From NCBI RefSeq assembly GCF_000006445.2, contig NC_006048.2, forward strand, positions 310,001 through 374,000: 64,000 bases of DNA. Reading direction: 5' to 3'. This DNA comes from Debaryomyces hansenii CBS767. Its lineage: Eukaryota > Ascomycota > Pichiomycetes > Serinales > Debaryomycetaceae. Shown in pieces: positions 40,409 to 49,633 of this stretch (position 1 is its first letter; every line of letters starts with the position of its first letter). The position numbers and the translations under genes are program-made. The notes under the pieces are model-generated. The model had not been told where the DNA came from. It saw only the letters and a list, made by a program, of their open reading frames with translations, and searched no databases.

Positions 40409-40585
40409 ATGTCAGCCATCGCAAAGTTACCAAGAACTCAATTTAAGTCATTATACGCCAAAAGAGTACCGGCTGTTTTAGCCTGGGCTAGTGGTTTGGG
40501 AATTATATTAGGATGGCCTCATGCTGCTTATTATTTTTCAAATAAAGCAAATCATGTCCCAAAGAATAACAAATTCTTATTCTAA
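40409..40585 (+). CDS. Small 58-residue single-pass membrane protein, probably mitochondrial
   Basis: An ATG in good context (AACAACAATGTC) opens a 58-codon frame ending TAA at 40583-40585. The protein has a basic N-terminus (KLPRTQFKSLYAKR), one hydrophobic helix of about 18 residues (VLAWASGLGIILGWP), and a short basic tail ending KNNKFLF. Codon choice is optimal-type (TTA, AGA, GCC, AAG), which supports real expression. Size and layout are those of small inner-membrane subunits of respiratory complexes (such as Cox7a/Cox9 types or complex I or ATP synthase single-helix subunits), but I cannot match it to one. The organised promoter upstream also argues that it is a gene. Confidence 0.7.
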   Translation: MSAIAKLPRTQFKSLYAKRVPAVLAWASGLGIILGWPHAAYYFSNKANHVPKNNKFLF

Positions 40586-40987
40586 GTTGAGTATACATTG
40601 AAACTTCAATCTTACAAATGCATTAGCACTTACATTTATCTTCAATCATAATTTAAACCGCTAGAAGTTATACATCGGGTTATAATCGGTTTAGAGTTTA
40701 AGTAGTTCACGAATACATATTTATTTCTTTTCTAAACTTTTGTAAATTTTGCACATTTTATAAATATAAGCAATCTGACTTGAACAGCAGTCCAAATCAC
40801 CACAATAAAAACTTCAGTCTTCCCATACGCCGAAGGCAATTGGAAATTATTTTATTAGTACTGCTTGTATTTAGTGTTAGTTCATGTATGGCAAAAAAAT
40901 AGTGCATTCTAAATCTCACCAAAAAGTCGTGATATTTTCCACAAATGATTTCAAGGGGATAATAGGCTACTCCTGAACTAAGACAAA
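40586..40987. other. Intergenic region small membrane protein / SNX3
   Basis: 402 bp, AT-rich, containing one 3' region and the SNX3 promoter. I see nothing else in it. Confidence 0.5.
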
Positions 40988-41571
40988 ATGTCAAAGCCAT
41001 TTCAATCGATAAACGATGTAATCAATACAACATCTAAACATAAGCAACAGTCATTCAATGAATTATACGGAGAACCCGAAAACTTTTTAGAAATTGAGGT
41101 ATGTAAATCATTATGTCCAATATCGAATGCAATCCAAAAGCAAATTCACTAACATATCAGGTACGAAATCCACAAACACATTATGGAAAAGAGCTCTTTA
41201 CTGATTATGAAATCATATGTCGAGTAAGTATAATTTTGAAATATCCAAAACCTTAGAGTTCAGTTATTAACATTTAGACCAATATACCAGCATTCAAAAA
41301 GCGTAACAGCAGAGTACGGAGAAGATATTCTGATTTTGTCATATTCAGAAAGCTTTTGGAACAAGAAACTACTAGAGTTATAATACCGCCATTACCGGGG
41401 AAGATATTGCTTAATTCCAATAAGTTTAACGACCTTAATATTGAGAAAAGAAGACAAGGTTTAGAAAAATTCATATCGATTGTTAGCGGGCATCCGTTGC
41501 TACAAACAGGGTCTAAGACATTAATTGAATTCATTCAATCCGATAAATGGGAGCCAAGAGGCTACTACTAA
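40988..41571 (+). CDS. SNX3: Sorting nexin Snx3/Grd19, three exons
   Basis: Exons are 40988-41098, 41161-41223 and 41278-41571, giving 155 residues. Intron 1 (62 bp) begins GTATGT and ends CACTAACATATCAG; intron 2 (54 bp) begins GTAAGT and ends ATTAACATTTAG. Both are in phase 0. Joined, the product reads [36 protein letters not shown] (72-78) and PPLPGK, the phosphoinositide-binding PX domain of Snx3/Grd19. An ERRQGLE-type segment (here [10 protein letters not shown]) is also present. Snx3 binds PI3P on endosomes and works with retromer in recycling of Golgi and membrane proteins. Length fits the family (162 in S. cerevisiae). Only the third exon is long enough to be found by simple ORF search. 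Confidence 0.93.
41099..41160 (+). other. SNX3 intron 1
   Basis: A 62 bp intron with 5' GTATGT, branch CACTAAC and 3' CAG, five bases between branch motif and AG. The reading frame closes at once if it is not removed. Confidence 0.9.
41224..41277 (+). other. SNX3 intron 2
   Basis: A 54 bp intron with 5' GTAAGT, branch ATTAAC and 3' TAG. Splicing joins ICR to TNIPAFK, which matches the PX-domain wording of the family. Confidence 0.88.
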
Positions 41572-42627
41572 TCAATTTTCTTCGAAAAGATTGATATTCA
41601 TTATGACCCAGGTATACTAAACGTGCAGGATAGATAGTTATAGAGGTCATTCACATGTGTAATTTAAGTAGGATATAGCCCTACTATCAATATGGTTACA
41701 GAGATATGCTTCGGTTTTCCGTAGATTATATTTTTTATCTTGAAAAATACTTATGTCACCTAATAGCAATTTGAGTCGAAAGATACGGAATTAATATGCA
41801 AATATTGCTTTTATCCAACGTTCATTATCGGATAAACACCATTAATTGCCTGGAAGTGGAAATTGAGACCCTAGCGCCACAGTCTTATCATAACCAAATG
41901 CATATATCGGATATCTATGATATTAGGTTAAATTCTTAAACCATCATGTTTAGAGCCTTGTTGCGACCGTTTAGAAGCTGATATATTATTGAATAGTCGG
42001 GTTAAAGTTCTATTTGTTTGCCTTGTGTTCTTTTTGGAAGTTACTCATATTTCAACCATTCATCAATCTTAATGCAACAGAAATTATGCGGATATGTAAG
42101 GACTACAATCTGATAGGTCATAAGGCTATGTAAATGATGAAAAATTCAAAGAGTGTCTAGCTTATTGACTTGATTAGTCTATGGCTTGACTAATTTATGA
42201 GCCTTAGGACATAAGTGGTTGATACGACAAATGTGTGTATATAGTTTACTCGAGGTGTTTATAAGAGCCGCTAATATATGACTGACTGATTCTACTCGTG
42301 CCGGAGCAACTTAATCTTGAATAAAGAAGATACACCTTAATAGTCTTGTAGGGCCACTAGGGTAAATTTTAAATGGTCTATAAATATCAGAAGCATCACT
42401 AATTTTTCAATTATGCTCGCATGAACCCTTTAACCTCTTAGTAATTTCAGAGTGCCTACATAAATCTGACAAATATCCTATACCATACGACAAATTGTTG
42501 AACAGTCAATGGATGAAGTTGGAAATGGCTGGTGATTAACTACATATGCATCTACGGTGTACAGTGAACATGAAACAAAAGTCTCCACCTTAGACGATGA
42601 AAAGCTACCACCGAAAGTAACTGTGCC

Positions 42628-43396
42628 TTGCATCAGACAACAAGCATATACTTGTCGTGTTCTTTAAATCCTAGCATTGAAATTATCTGCTTTGTTGCAG
42701 CTGGTACTTTCTGCGGAGAAATGTTAAAGGCCGAACCATGCGCAGAAACAAAATGGTTCCAAATTTATTGGCCTATTGGAACTATTCAAAGCTTATCGTT
42801 GTATGCTTCCTGTAACTCGAAACCTTATAGCGTATCACTCATCTCCAGTCAACACGATGATTCTACCTGATAAATGGGTCCAAAAATGTTACTCAAATCT
42901 TCAAGTATGCGATTTGTCGATCCCCATGGACAGAGTGTACTTGGAATTGAGCGTTCATACAAGCACATCTTGCATGTTCAAGAAAATTAGTACGTTACAA
43001 GACAGCTACCACCGCCCCATACATAGTCAAATTTACTCAATGTAGTAGACAATAGGATCGAGTACCGTTGGCATCTGATCGTTTCGGCTTATCATTACAC
43101 CCTAAGTCCATGCAGTGTTTACATATTTCACTAGTCATCTGTACTTCTCTCCGGATAAATACCTTGTTGCATTATGTCCGAGAATACATGGAGCCAAAAT
43201 CGGCAATCTTGAAATTTCCCAACACGTTATGTTCGTTAAAAAGAGACTTCTTAAGCCCGAAACAAATCGTTGGGTTTCAAGCATTGGCCCGTTTCTCAAT
43301 GACCAAGCACATCGACCATTTCTATTTCATGGTGTTTATGTGATAGCTAGTCACCGTAAATGCTTTATCATCTCTATTTCAAGTGTTAATGTATAG
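42628..43396 (+). pseudogene. Possible decayed coding region
   Basis: Plus-strand frames of 80 (42628-42870), 89 (42776-43045), 91 (43068-43343) and 93 codons (43115-43396) follow one another in different phases within an otherwise frame-poor gap. The pieces look weakly protein-like but I recognise no family, and no single frame runs through. This could equally be chance in a less AT-rich stretch. Confidence 0.2.
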
Positions 43397-43739
43397 AAGG
43401 TCCTTAGAACCTTAATTTCTTCTCAATCCCTACAATACCACGATATTATGTGGAGAATTTAAATCCGAACCCTTATGCATATTCATACACTATACAAGTG
43501 GTCCATTGTTAACTCAAAATTGTCTCTTATCGGACTATCCAACACTAGTATAGCCATAATGACCTTAATCGGTGTTTAGAACTTGTCGGTCATAAGTCAA
43601 CTTAACTGCGAAATATTACAAACGGGATCAGCGAAGCGAAACCTATGAGTTGAAATCGTGCCCAAGAATCAACGATGAGTGTGGGGTTGACAGTAGTGGA
43701 ATAGGGTAATTGCTTTTCAATAAGCGAAGTCGAAAGTGA

Positions 43740-43747
43740 TATAAAAG
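43740..43747 (+). promoter_or_regulatory. TATA box of ADH gene
   Basis: TATAAAAG at about 80 bp before the ADH start codon, in the usual position for a strongly expressed glycolytic-type gene. Confidence 0.55.
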
Positions 43748-43822
43748 GGATTGATGTTCTCCAGATAATTGTTATTTGATTCTTGTTAATTATACACACT
43801 TGTAAAAATCCAAATTATTAAA

Positions 43823-44863
43823 ATGTCCATTCCAAAAACTCAAAAAGCTATTATCTTCGAAACCTCCGGTGGTGAATTGAAATATGCTGATATTGCGGTT
43901 CCAAAGCCAAAACCTAACGAAATTTTAATCAATGTTAAGTTCTCTGGGGTCTGTCATACTGACCTCCATGCATGGAAAGGAGACTGGCCTTTACCAACTA
44001 AATTGCCTTTGGTAGGTGGACATGAAGGTGCGGGTGAAGTTGTTGCCATTGGTGAAAATGTCCAAGGATGGGAAATCGGTGATTTAGCAGGTATCAAATG
44101 GATCAATGGTACCTGTTTGAATTGTGAATTCTGTCAAAACTCCAATGAATCCAACTGTGCCAAAGCTGATATGTCTGGATACACCCATGACGGTACTTTC
44201 CAACAATACGCCACTGCCGATGCTGTTCATGCTGCTAGAATTCCAAAAGGAACCGACTTAGCTTCAGTTTCTCCAATTTTATGTGCTGGTATTACTGTTT
44301 ACAAAGCTTTAAAGACTTCCGGTGCAAAGCCAGGTCAATGGGTTGCAATTTCTGGTGCAGCTGGTGGTTTAGGTTCCTTAGCGCTTCAATACGCTAAGGC
44401 CATGGGTTTCAGAGTTTTAGCAGTTGATGGGGGCGATAAGGGAGAGTTCGTCAAGTCCTTAGGTGCTGAATCCTATGTTGACTTTACCAAAAGTAAGGAC
44501 GTTGTTAAGGAAATTCTGGAAACCACTGGTGGAGGTCCTCACGCTGTTATCAACGTTTCTGTCTCAGTCGCTGCCATGAACCAATCGACTGAATATGTTA
44601 GATCTTGTGGTACTGTTGTCTTAGTAGGTTTACCACATGCTAAGCTTGAAGCTGGTATCTTCAACACTGTTGTTAAATGTGTTTCTATCAAGGGTTCTTA
44701 TGTGGGTAACAGGGCTGATTCTGCTGAAGCAATTGACTTCTTTGCAAGAGGCCTTATTAAATGCCCAATTAAGGTTGTTGGTTTATCTGAATTGGCTAGT
44801 ATCTATAAATTGATGGAAGAAGGTAAGATTTTAGGTAGATACGTCGTTGATACCTCAAAATGA
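43823..44863 (+). CDS. ADH1: Zinc-dependent alcohol dehydrogenase (Adh1/Adh2 type)
   Basis: The 346-residue protein interconverts acetaldehyde and ethanol with NAD(H). Catalytic zinc ligands are C44 (GVCHTDLH) and H67 (GGHEGAG), plus a cysteine in [12 protein letters not shown]. The structural zinc uses the four cysteines of [15 protein letters not shown]. The coenzyme fold has [18 protein letters not shown]. The end GRYVVDTSK is the same as in yeast Adh1. There is no mitochondrial presequence, so the enzyme is cytosolic. Length is two residues shorter than S. cerevisiae Adh1. Which ADH paralogue it is cannot be decided from sequence alone. Codon use is optimised, but one CTG is present. Confidence 0.93.
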   Translation: MSIPKTQKAIIFETSGGELKYADIAVPKPKPNEILINVKFSGVCHTDLHAWKGDWPLPTKLPLVGGHEGAGEVVAIGENVQGWEIGDLAGIKWINGTCLNCEFCQNSNESNCAKADMSGYTHDGTFQQYATADAVHAARIPKGTDLASVSPILCAGITVYKALKTSGAKPGQWVAISGAAGGLGSLALQYAKAMGFRVLAVDGGDKGEFVKSLGAESYVDFTKSKDVVKEILETTGGGPHAVINVSVSVAAMNQSTEYVRSCGTVVLVGLPHAKLEAGIFNTVVKCVSIKGSYVGNRADSAEAIDFFARGLIKCPIKVVGLSELASIYKLMEEGKILGRYVVDTSK

Positions 44864-45157
44864 TTTTTTAAATATTTCAGTATGTTTATTAAGAGTGTTT
44901 GATACATTCTACCAAAAAAGAATATATGCTATCTATTCAAAGTTCATGTAATTTGCAGTGGCATTAATCGTAGTTACATTGCACCGTATCGATCTATTAG
45001 GCCAGTCCTTTGTTTAACAGCAAATGGACATCAAAAACAGCTATACATCTCTCTCTTGACAATAAATGTGTGCATGCCTTCATATACGATCTCTACAACC
45101 ACTCAAATATTAATATAAATATAAAAATATAACCTTAATAATCACTACTTACTTTAT

Positions 45158-47194
45158 TTAAAAAGCTCTGTTTAATGGAGATAATAATGGCTTACCCTTG
45201 TAAAATTGAATAGTCTTGGCGGCTCTATCAGCAACACCTTCTGGGGTGAATTCGAAGAATTTGTAAATTTCTGGACCCTTACCGGAAGCACCGAATCTGT
45301 TCAAACCAAATTGTTCATGAGAGTATTTAGACCATCCGAACGAGGACATAACTTCGACGGACATGATTGGGACACCATCTGGTAAAACAGATAAACGGTA
45401 GTCTAATGGTTGCTTATCGAAGGTTAAGAAATCTGGCATGGAGACAACACCAGCCTTGAAACCTTCAGATTCTAATTTCTTAGCAGCATCAGCAGAAATA
45501 GAGACTTCGGAACCGGAAGAGACAATGATGACATCTGGCTTATCTTGCTTAACTAAAGTGTAACCACCCTTAGCAGCCTTTTCAATAGATGAACCTTCTA
45601 ATTGAGGTAAGTTTTGTCTAGTTAAAGCAATAATTGAAGGAGTAGAAGTAGATTCAATAGCTTGTAAGTAAGCAGCAGAAGTTTCATTACCATCAGCTGG
45701 TCTCCAGACAGATAAGTTTGGAATAGCTCTGAGGTGAGCTAAAGTTTCGATAGGTTGATGGGTTGGACCATCTTCACCTAAACCGATGGAATCGTGGGTA
45801 GCAACCCAGATAACTGGATGGTGAGATAAAGCAGACAATCTGACGGCACCAGCACCATAGGAAACGAAGTTCAAGAAAGTACCACCGTAGTTCTTGTAGT
45901 TGGCACCGAATGCAGCAATACCGTTCATGATAGCACCCATACCGTGTTCTCTAACACCGTATCTGATGTATCTACCAGAATAGTCACCTAAGCCAGTGGC
46001 AGGTGGTTGAAAATCAACAGAACCAGCGGCTCTGGTTAAGTTAGAACCAGTCAAATCAGCAGAACCACCGATAATTTCAGGAATAACTGGTAAGATTTTG
46101 GTTAATACAGTTTCGGATAACTTTCTGGTAGCAACAGCGCTGTCAGAAGGAGAGTAGGTTGGCAAAGCGTCGGACCAGTTTTCTGGTAACTTACCGTCAA
46201 GACGACGTTGCAATTCAGCACCTAATTCTGGGTACTTTTGCTTGTATGATTCAAATAACTTCTTCCAGTCTTCTTGGACCTTTTGGTTTTCTTCAACGTG
46301 TTTCTTCAAGTAGTCGGTAACTTCCTTTGGAATAACGAAGGTTTCTTCTGGGTTGAAGCCCATACTTTCCTTCAATTGCTTGATGTCATCAGCCTTCAAT
46401 GGAGCACCGTGGACACCGTGGGTACCTTGTGCTAAAGAACCGAAACCAATTGTGGTGGTTAATCTGATCAAAGTTGGCTTGTCTTCAACCTTCTTAGCTT
46501 CATCGATAGCCTTAGCAATGGCATCCAAGTCAGTGTCACCCTCGGCGATTTCAATTAAGTGCCATCCGTAAGCCTTGAATCTGAGCATAACATCTTCGGT
46601 GAAAGCAACATTAGTGTTACCATCAATAGAGATATGGTTATCATCCCAGAAAGCAATCAAGTTATTCAATTGCAAGTGACCGGCTAAAGAACAGGTTTCA
46701 GAAGCAACACCTTCCATCAAACAACCGTCACCTAAGAAAGCATAAGTGTAACTGTCGGAGATCTTGTGGTCTGGCTTGTTGTAGGTAGCACCAAATTGCT
46801 TTTGGGCCATGGCCAAACCAACAGCATTGGAAATACCTTGACCTAATGGACCAGTGGTCACTTCACACCCTGGAACATCCAAAGCTTCAGGGTGACCTGG
46901 AGTCTTGGAGTTCAATTGTCTGAATTGCTTCAAGTCTTCAACAGTCAAATCGTAACCGTACAACACCAATAAGGAGTATAATAAAGCACAGGCATGACCA
47001 TTGGATAAGATAAATCTATCTCTGTTGATCCAATTGGTGTCCTTTGGGTTGAACTTCATTTTTTGCCACACAGCGTGGGCTGCTGGAGCCAAACCTAATG
47101 GAGCACCAGGGTGACCAGATTGGGCCTTATCGACTGAATCTACCGATAACAAACGGATAGTACTAATAGCTAATTGATCAAGATCTTGGGACAT
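45158..47194 (-). CDS. TKL1: Transketolase
   Basis: The 678-residue thiamine-diphosphate enzyme belongs to the non-oxidative pentose phosphate pathway and moves two-carbon units between sugar phosphates. Signatures are SGHPGAPLG, GPLGQGISNAVGLA and the ThDP motif GDGCLMEGVASE. The transketolase second signature region is GEDGPTHQPIETLAHLR, and FGWSKYSHEQFG is near the end. Length matches S. cerevisiae Tkl1 (680). Codon use is highly biased, consistent with strong expression. The gene converges on ADH, with 294 bp between stops. Confidence 0.97.
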   Translation of the reverse strand: MSQDLDQLAISTIRLLSVDSVDKAQSGHPGAPLGLAPAAHAVWQKMKFNPKDTNWINRDRFILSNGHACALLYSLLVLYGYDLTVEDLKQFRQLNSKTPGHPEALDVPGCEVTTGPLGQGISNAVGLAMAQKQFGATYNKPDHKISDSYTYAFLGDGCLMEGVASETCSLAGHLQLNNLIAFWDDNHISIDGNTNVAFTEDVMLRFKAYGWHLIEIAEGDTDLDAIAKAIDEAKKVEDKPTLIRLTTTIGFGSLAQGTHGVHGAPLKADDIKQLKESMGFNPEETFVIPKEVTDYLKKHVEENQKVQEDWKKLFESYKQKYPELGAELQRRLDGKLPENWSDALPTYSPSDSAVATRKLSETVLTKILPVIPEIIGGSADLTGSNLTRAAGSVDFQPPATGLGDYSGRYIRYGVREHGMGAIMNGIAAFGANYKNYGGTFLNFVSYGAGAVRLSALSHHPVIWVATHDSIGLGEDGPTHQPIETLAHLRAIPNLSVWRPADGNETSAAYLQAIESTSTPSIIALTRQNLPQLEGSSIEKAAKGGYTLVKQDKPDVIIVSSGSEVSISADAAKKLESEGFKAGVVSMPDFLTFDKQPLDYRLSVLPDGVPIMSVEVMSSFGWSKYSHEQFGLNRFGASGKGPEIYKFFEFTPEGVADRAAKTIQFYKGKPLLSPLNRAF

Positions 47195-47847
47195 TGTATC
47201 GGAAATATAATCTATTAATACCTAATTTATAATAATTAATACTAATATATAGATAAACTACAATTTTTCAAATTTTCGTCCGAAAAGTTATTGGCTCATT
47301 TAAATAAGTTGCCTATTATGTAACCATTAGAAATCATACAAAGTCGATGCTGAGGATAACGTTGGGTACATATGATCCTCCATGAACAGTCATAGGCAGG
47401 AATAGCAATTCAACCGGATGTTACTGAATATAATTCCGAAAATAAACGAATAACGTGGATCAAATGCACGGTTTGTACTAAAACAAAGAACGAAATTGTC
47501 GGTCGACCGGTACCGGTATATTGCAGCACCACTAGTATGTAGTCATCACTGAATCCCTAGGGGTGTTCTGGTTTGTTCTGGTTCCACCAAGGTTCGTGAT
47601 GGTGGTTTCACAGTCGACCAGGGTATAACTCTCGGGCGTTGCTTTTAATTTGGTTGGCCGTATAGACGGAAAAATGTGAATTGGTGCTGGGCATATATTT
47701 TTGGGGTAGTAGTATGTAGGGTATATGGAAGGTAGTGAGCCGGAAGGTTGAGTAGGATTCTTGTTAAGGATTATTCGGAAAAGAACACTCCGGTGCGCAA
47801 AAATCGTTGAACGGCTTAAGCAGAGTTAACGAGCATAAACCGGCCAC
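47195..47847. other. Intergenic region TKL1 promoter / OPY2 3' end
   Basis: The 653 bp spacer should hold the TKL1 promoter. It includes the palindrome ACCGGTACCGGT at 47506-47517 overlapping GGTCGACC at 47501-47508. No ORF of interest was seen. Confidence 0.5.
47501..47517. repeat. Overlapping palindromes GGTCGACC and ACCGGTACCGGT
   Basis: The 17 bp run from 47501 to 47517 is made of an 8 bp and a 12 bp perfect palindrome sharing ACC. It is a GC-rich island about 310 bp upstream of TKL1. CGG/CCG spacing suits a zinc-cluster regulator; this is inference. Confidence 0.4.
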
Positions 47848-49272
47848 CTAGGGATCGCTAAAAGGGCGGGAATCCTCGAATTCGACATCTAAGATAAACG
47901 AGCCGGCGGACGTGTTCGTGGGGGAGTCTGTTTCGTTATACTGGTGTAAGGGTCCGGTGGGTCTGCCCAATTGGGACAACTCGACGGCTTCATGGTGGGT
48001 GTCCACGGTGATGGAGGAGGTGGAATTGGGCCCACCGGTGACATCAAGAAGCACTTCACGACTCTGGGGTATGGATTCGGCCGGCCTTTTCACACTAGTA
48101 GCCCTGGTGATCTCGCCGATGTCTGAGTCGACGTCAGAGTCTGAATCAGCATCATCATCGGCGTTAACATTGATGTAGTGGTGCTCTTCGGACGACATGT
48201 CCACAGGGTTCTCCTGGGGAATCGACGTTTGGGAGTCTCTCATGTTCGTGGTGTTTGTGGCGTCTTGTTGTGCCTCGTATGCCACCAGCGAGTCGTCGTA
48301 CGTGTCCGCATATGTGTCATCGTCTTCGTCTGTAATATCGTCTTCGTCCTCTTCTTCAATTCTGTCAACATTGATCAACTTGGGATGGGCCTTGATGGCG
48401 GTCATGGTGCTGTCTTTATTTGTAGACCCGTTAGCATTTGCGTCGGCCTGCCCAGCGTTTGCATCCTGGAGCTGGTTGGCTCTCATCACGTCCCCAATGA
48501 TAGACGCATTCTCGATCGTATTCAAGTCAGAGAACACAGACTCGGTCTCGTACGAATAGATCGATCTGGTATTGTTCTTGGTGGGTCTCACGGTAACCCC
48601 CGGTATATATGCAATAGGCAAAATGTTAGATGCGTTTGTAGTGGACATGGTCGTGGCCACAGAATGTCTACTAGAATTATTATCCAGATAGGCACCAACT
48701 CTAGTTCTCGCTCTCGCACCCCCGCGACCCCCAGTCCGTCTGGTGTTCTTGTTATATTTGGTCTTGGGTCTGGTGAACGACTCGTACGACGATATCCTCT
48801 TGTTGGCAGCAGCAGGTCTCGTTCCTGTCTTCTCCTGAGTACTTCCATTCCTCGTTAAACCCCCTAATGGTGCCATATTGGGGTCTCCCTGGTAACTATC
48901 AAGGTTACTGATGGTATAGTCACTCTTGCGGTCGCTCTCAGACTCGATTCCACTCATCAATATATCATCATCATCCTCTAGTAACACAGGATGTTTCTTT
49001 CGATATACGAACTTATAATACAAAATTCCTACCACCATCAATATCAATACGAATCCTCCGATCGATCCCCCTATTATGCCTCCGACAGGCTTGGATTTAG
49101 TTGAATCTCCATCAATCCGTGTACATTTATAATAAGCACAAGTGTCGCATGTTTGATGGGCCAAAACACATTCTTTTCCTGACTCACATTTTGGGCATGA
49201 ATTCTTCGGCTTCGAAGGGCAATCAACGCATTTAGTTCTCTTTTCAAAAATCGAATACGGTATAACTGTCAT
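47848..49272 (-). CDS. OPY2: Opy2-like membrane anchor of the HOG/MAPK pathways
   Basis: The 474-residue protein has a short Cys-rich outer domain (residues 15-50: CVDCPS, CPKCESGKECVLAHQTCDTCAYYKC), the hallmark of the Opy2 N-terminal domain. One transmembrane helix follows (about 64-87, GGIIGGSIGGFVLILMVVG), then a basic RKK and a long acidic cytosolic tail. No N-terminal signal peptide is visible, so insertion is N-out, as in Opy2. In yeast Opy2 holds the adaptor Ste50 at the plasma membrane and so brings Ste11 to the Sho1 branch of the HOG pathway. The cytosolic part contains several short conserved-looking blocks (for example ILPIAYIPGVTVRP and RSIYSYETESVFSDL) that could be Ste50-binding motifs. 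The gene is GC-rich compared with its neighbours. Confidence 0.85.
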   Translation of the reverse strand: MTVIPYSIFEKRTKCVDCPSKPKNSCPKCESGKECVLAHQTCDTCAYYKCTRIDGDSTKSKPVGGIIGGSIGGFVLILMVVGILYYKFVYRKKHPVLLEDDDDILMSGIESESDRKSDYTISNLDSYQGDPNMAPLGGLTRNGSTQEKTGTRPAAANKRISSYESFTRPKTKYNKNTRRTGGRGGARARTRVGAYLDNNSSRHSVATTMSTTNASNILPIAYIPGVTVRPTKNNTRSIYSYETESVFSDLNTIENASIIGDVMRANQLQDANAGQADANANGSTNKDSTMTAIKAHPKLINVDRIEEEDEDDITDEDDDTYADTYDDSLVAYEAQQDATNTTNMRDSQTSIPQENPVDMSSEEHHYINVNADDDADSDSDVDSDIGEITRATSVKRPAESIPQSREVLLDVTGGPNSTSSITVDTHHEAVELSQLGRPTGPLHQYNETDSPTNTSAGSFILDVEFEDSRPFSDP

Positions 49273-49633
49273 TATGTCTTAAGTCTTATCTATTATCAGC
49301 ACTTTCATATGTAGTAGAAAAACTCAGCAGCCCGATATAATAGCTTAATATTCCTCAAAGTGTACTCTAGCTTCTTAGTTATCTGAAATATGACCTAAAT
49401 ACTCTTAGCCAGTCTTCTAGATCCACATACTCTTATCTAACATAGGGCGATTTTTTTTATCGTGTCTGATGATCCGCAATTTATTTCAGTACACAAAATT
49501 TGTCGATCTAGATCTAATGCAAAATGGATACTCAAGACGTTACAATTAAGATTATAATATATGCTGATAATATGTAGTCTAAATAAACTAAAATACACGA
49601 TGTGAAATGATGACAAAAGACGATAATGATGGT
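49273..49633. other. Intergenic region OPY2 promoter / NOT5 3' end
   Basis: 361 bp, AT-rich, with a T9 run near 49451. No gene or distinct motif was recognised. Confidence 0.5.

Larger units (their letters stand above)
41572..43822. other. 2.25 kb intergenic region SNX3 / alcohol dehydrogenase
   Basis: This is the second longest gap in the window. Only interrupted frames are present; the part from about 42620 to 43400 has a cluster of 71-93 codon frames on the plus strand and may be a decayed gene (listed separately). The last 150 bp contain the ADH promoter. No LTR or tRNA was recognised. Confidence 0.5.

Noticed and set aside
48178..48858. 226-codon plus frame opposite OPY2
   Set aside because: Antisense shadow in a GC-rich gene; Val/Arg/Gly-rich with no recognisable domain.
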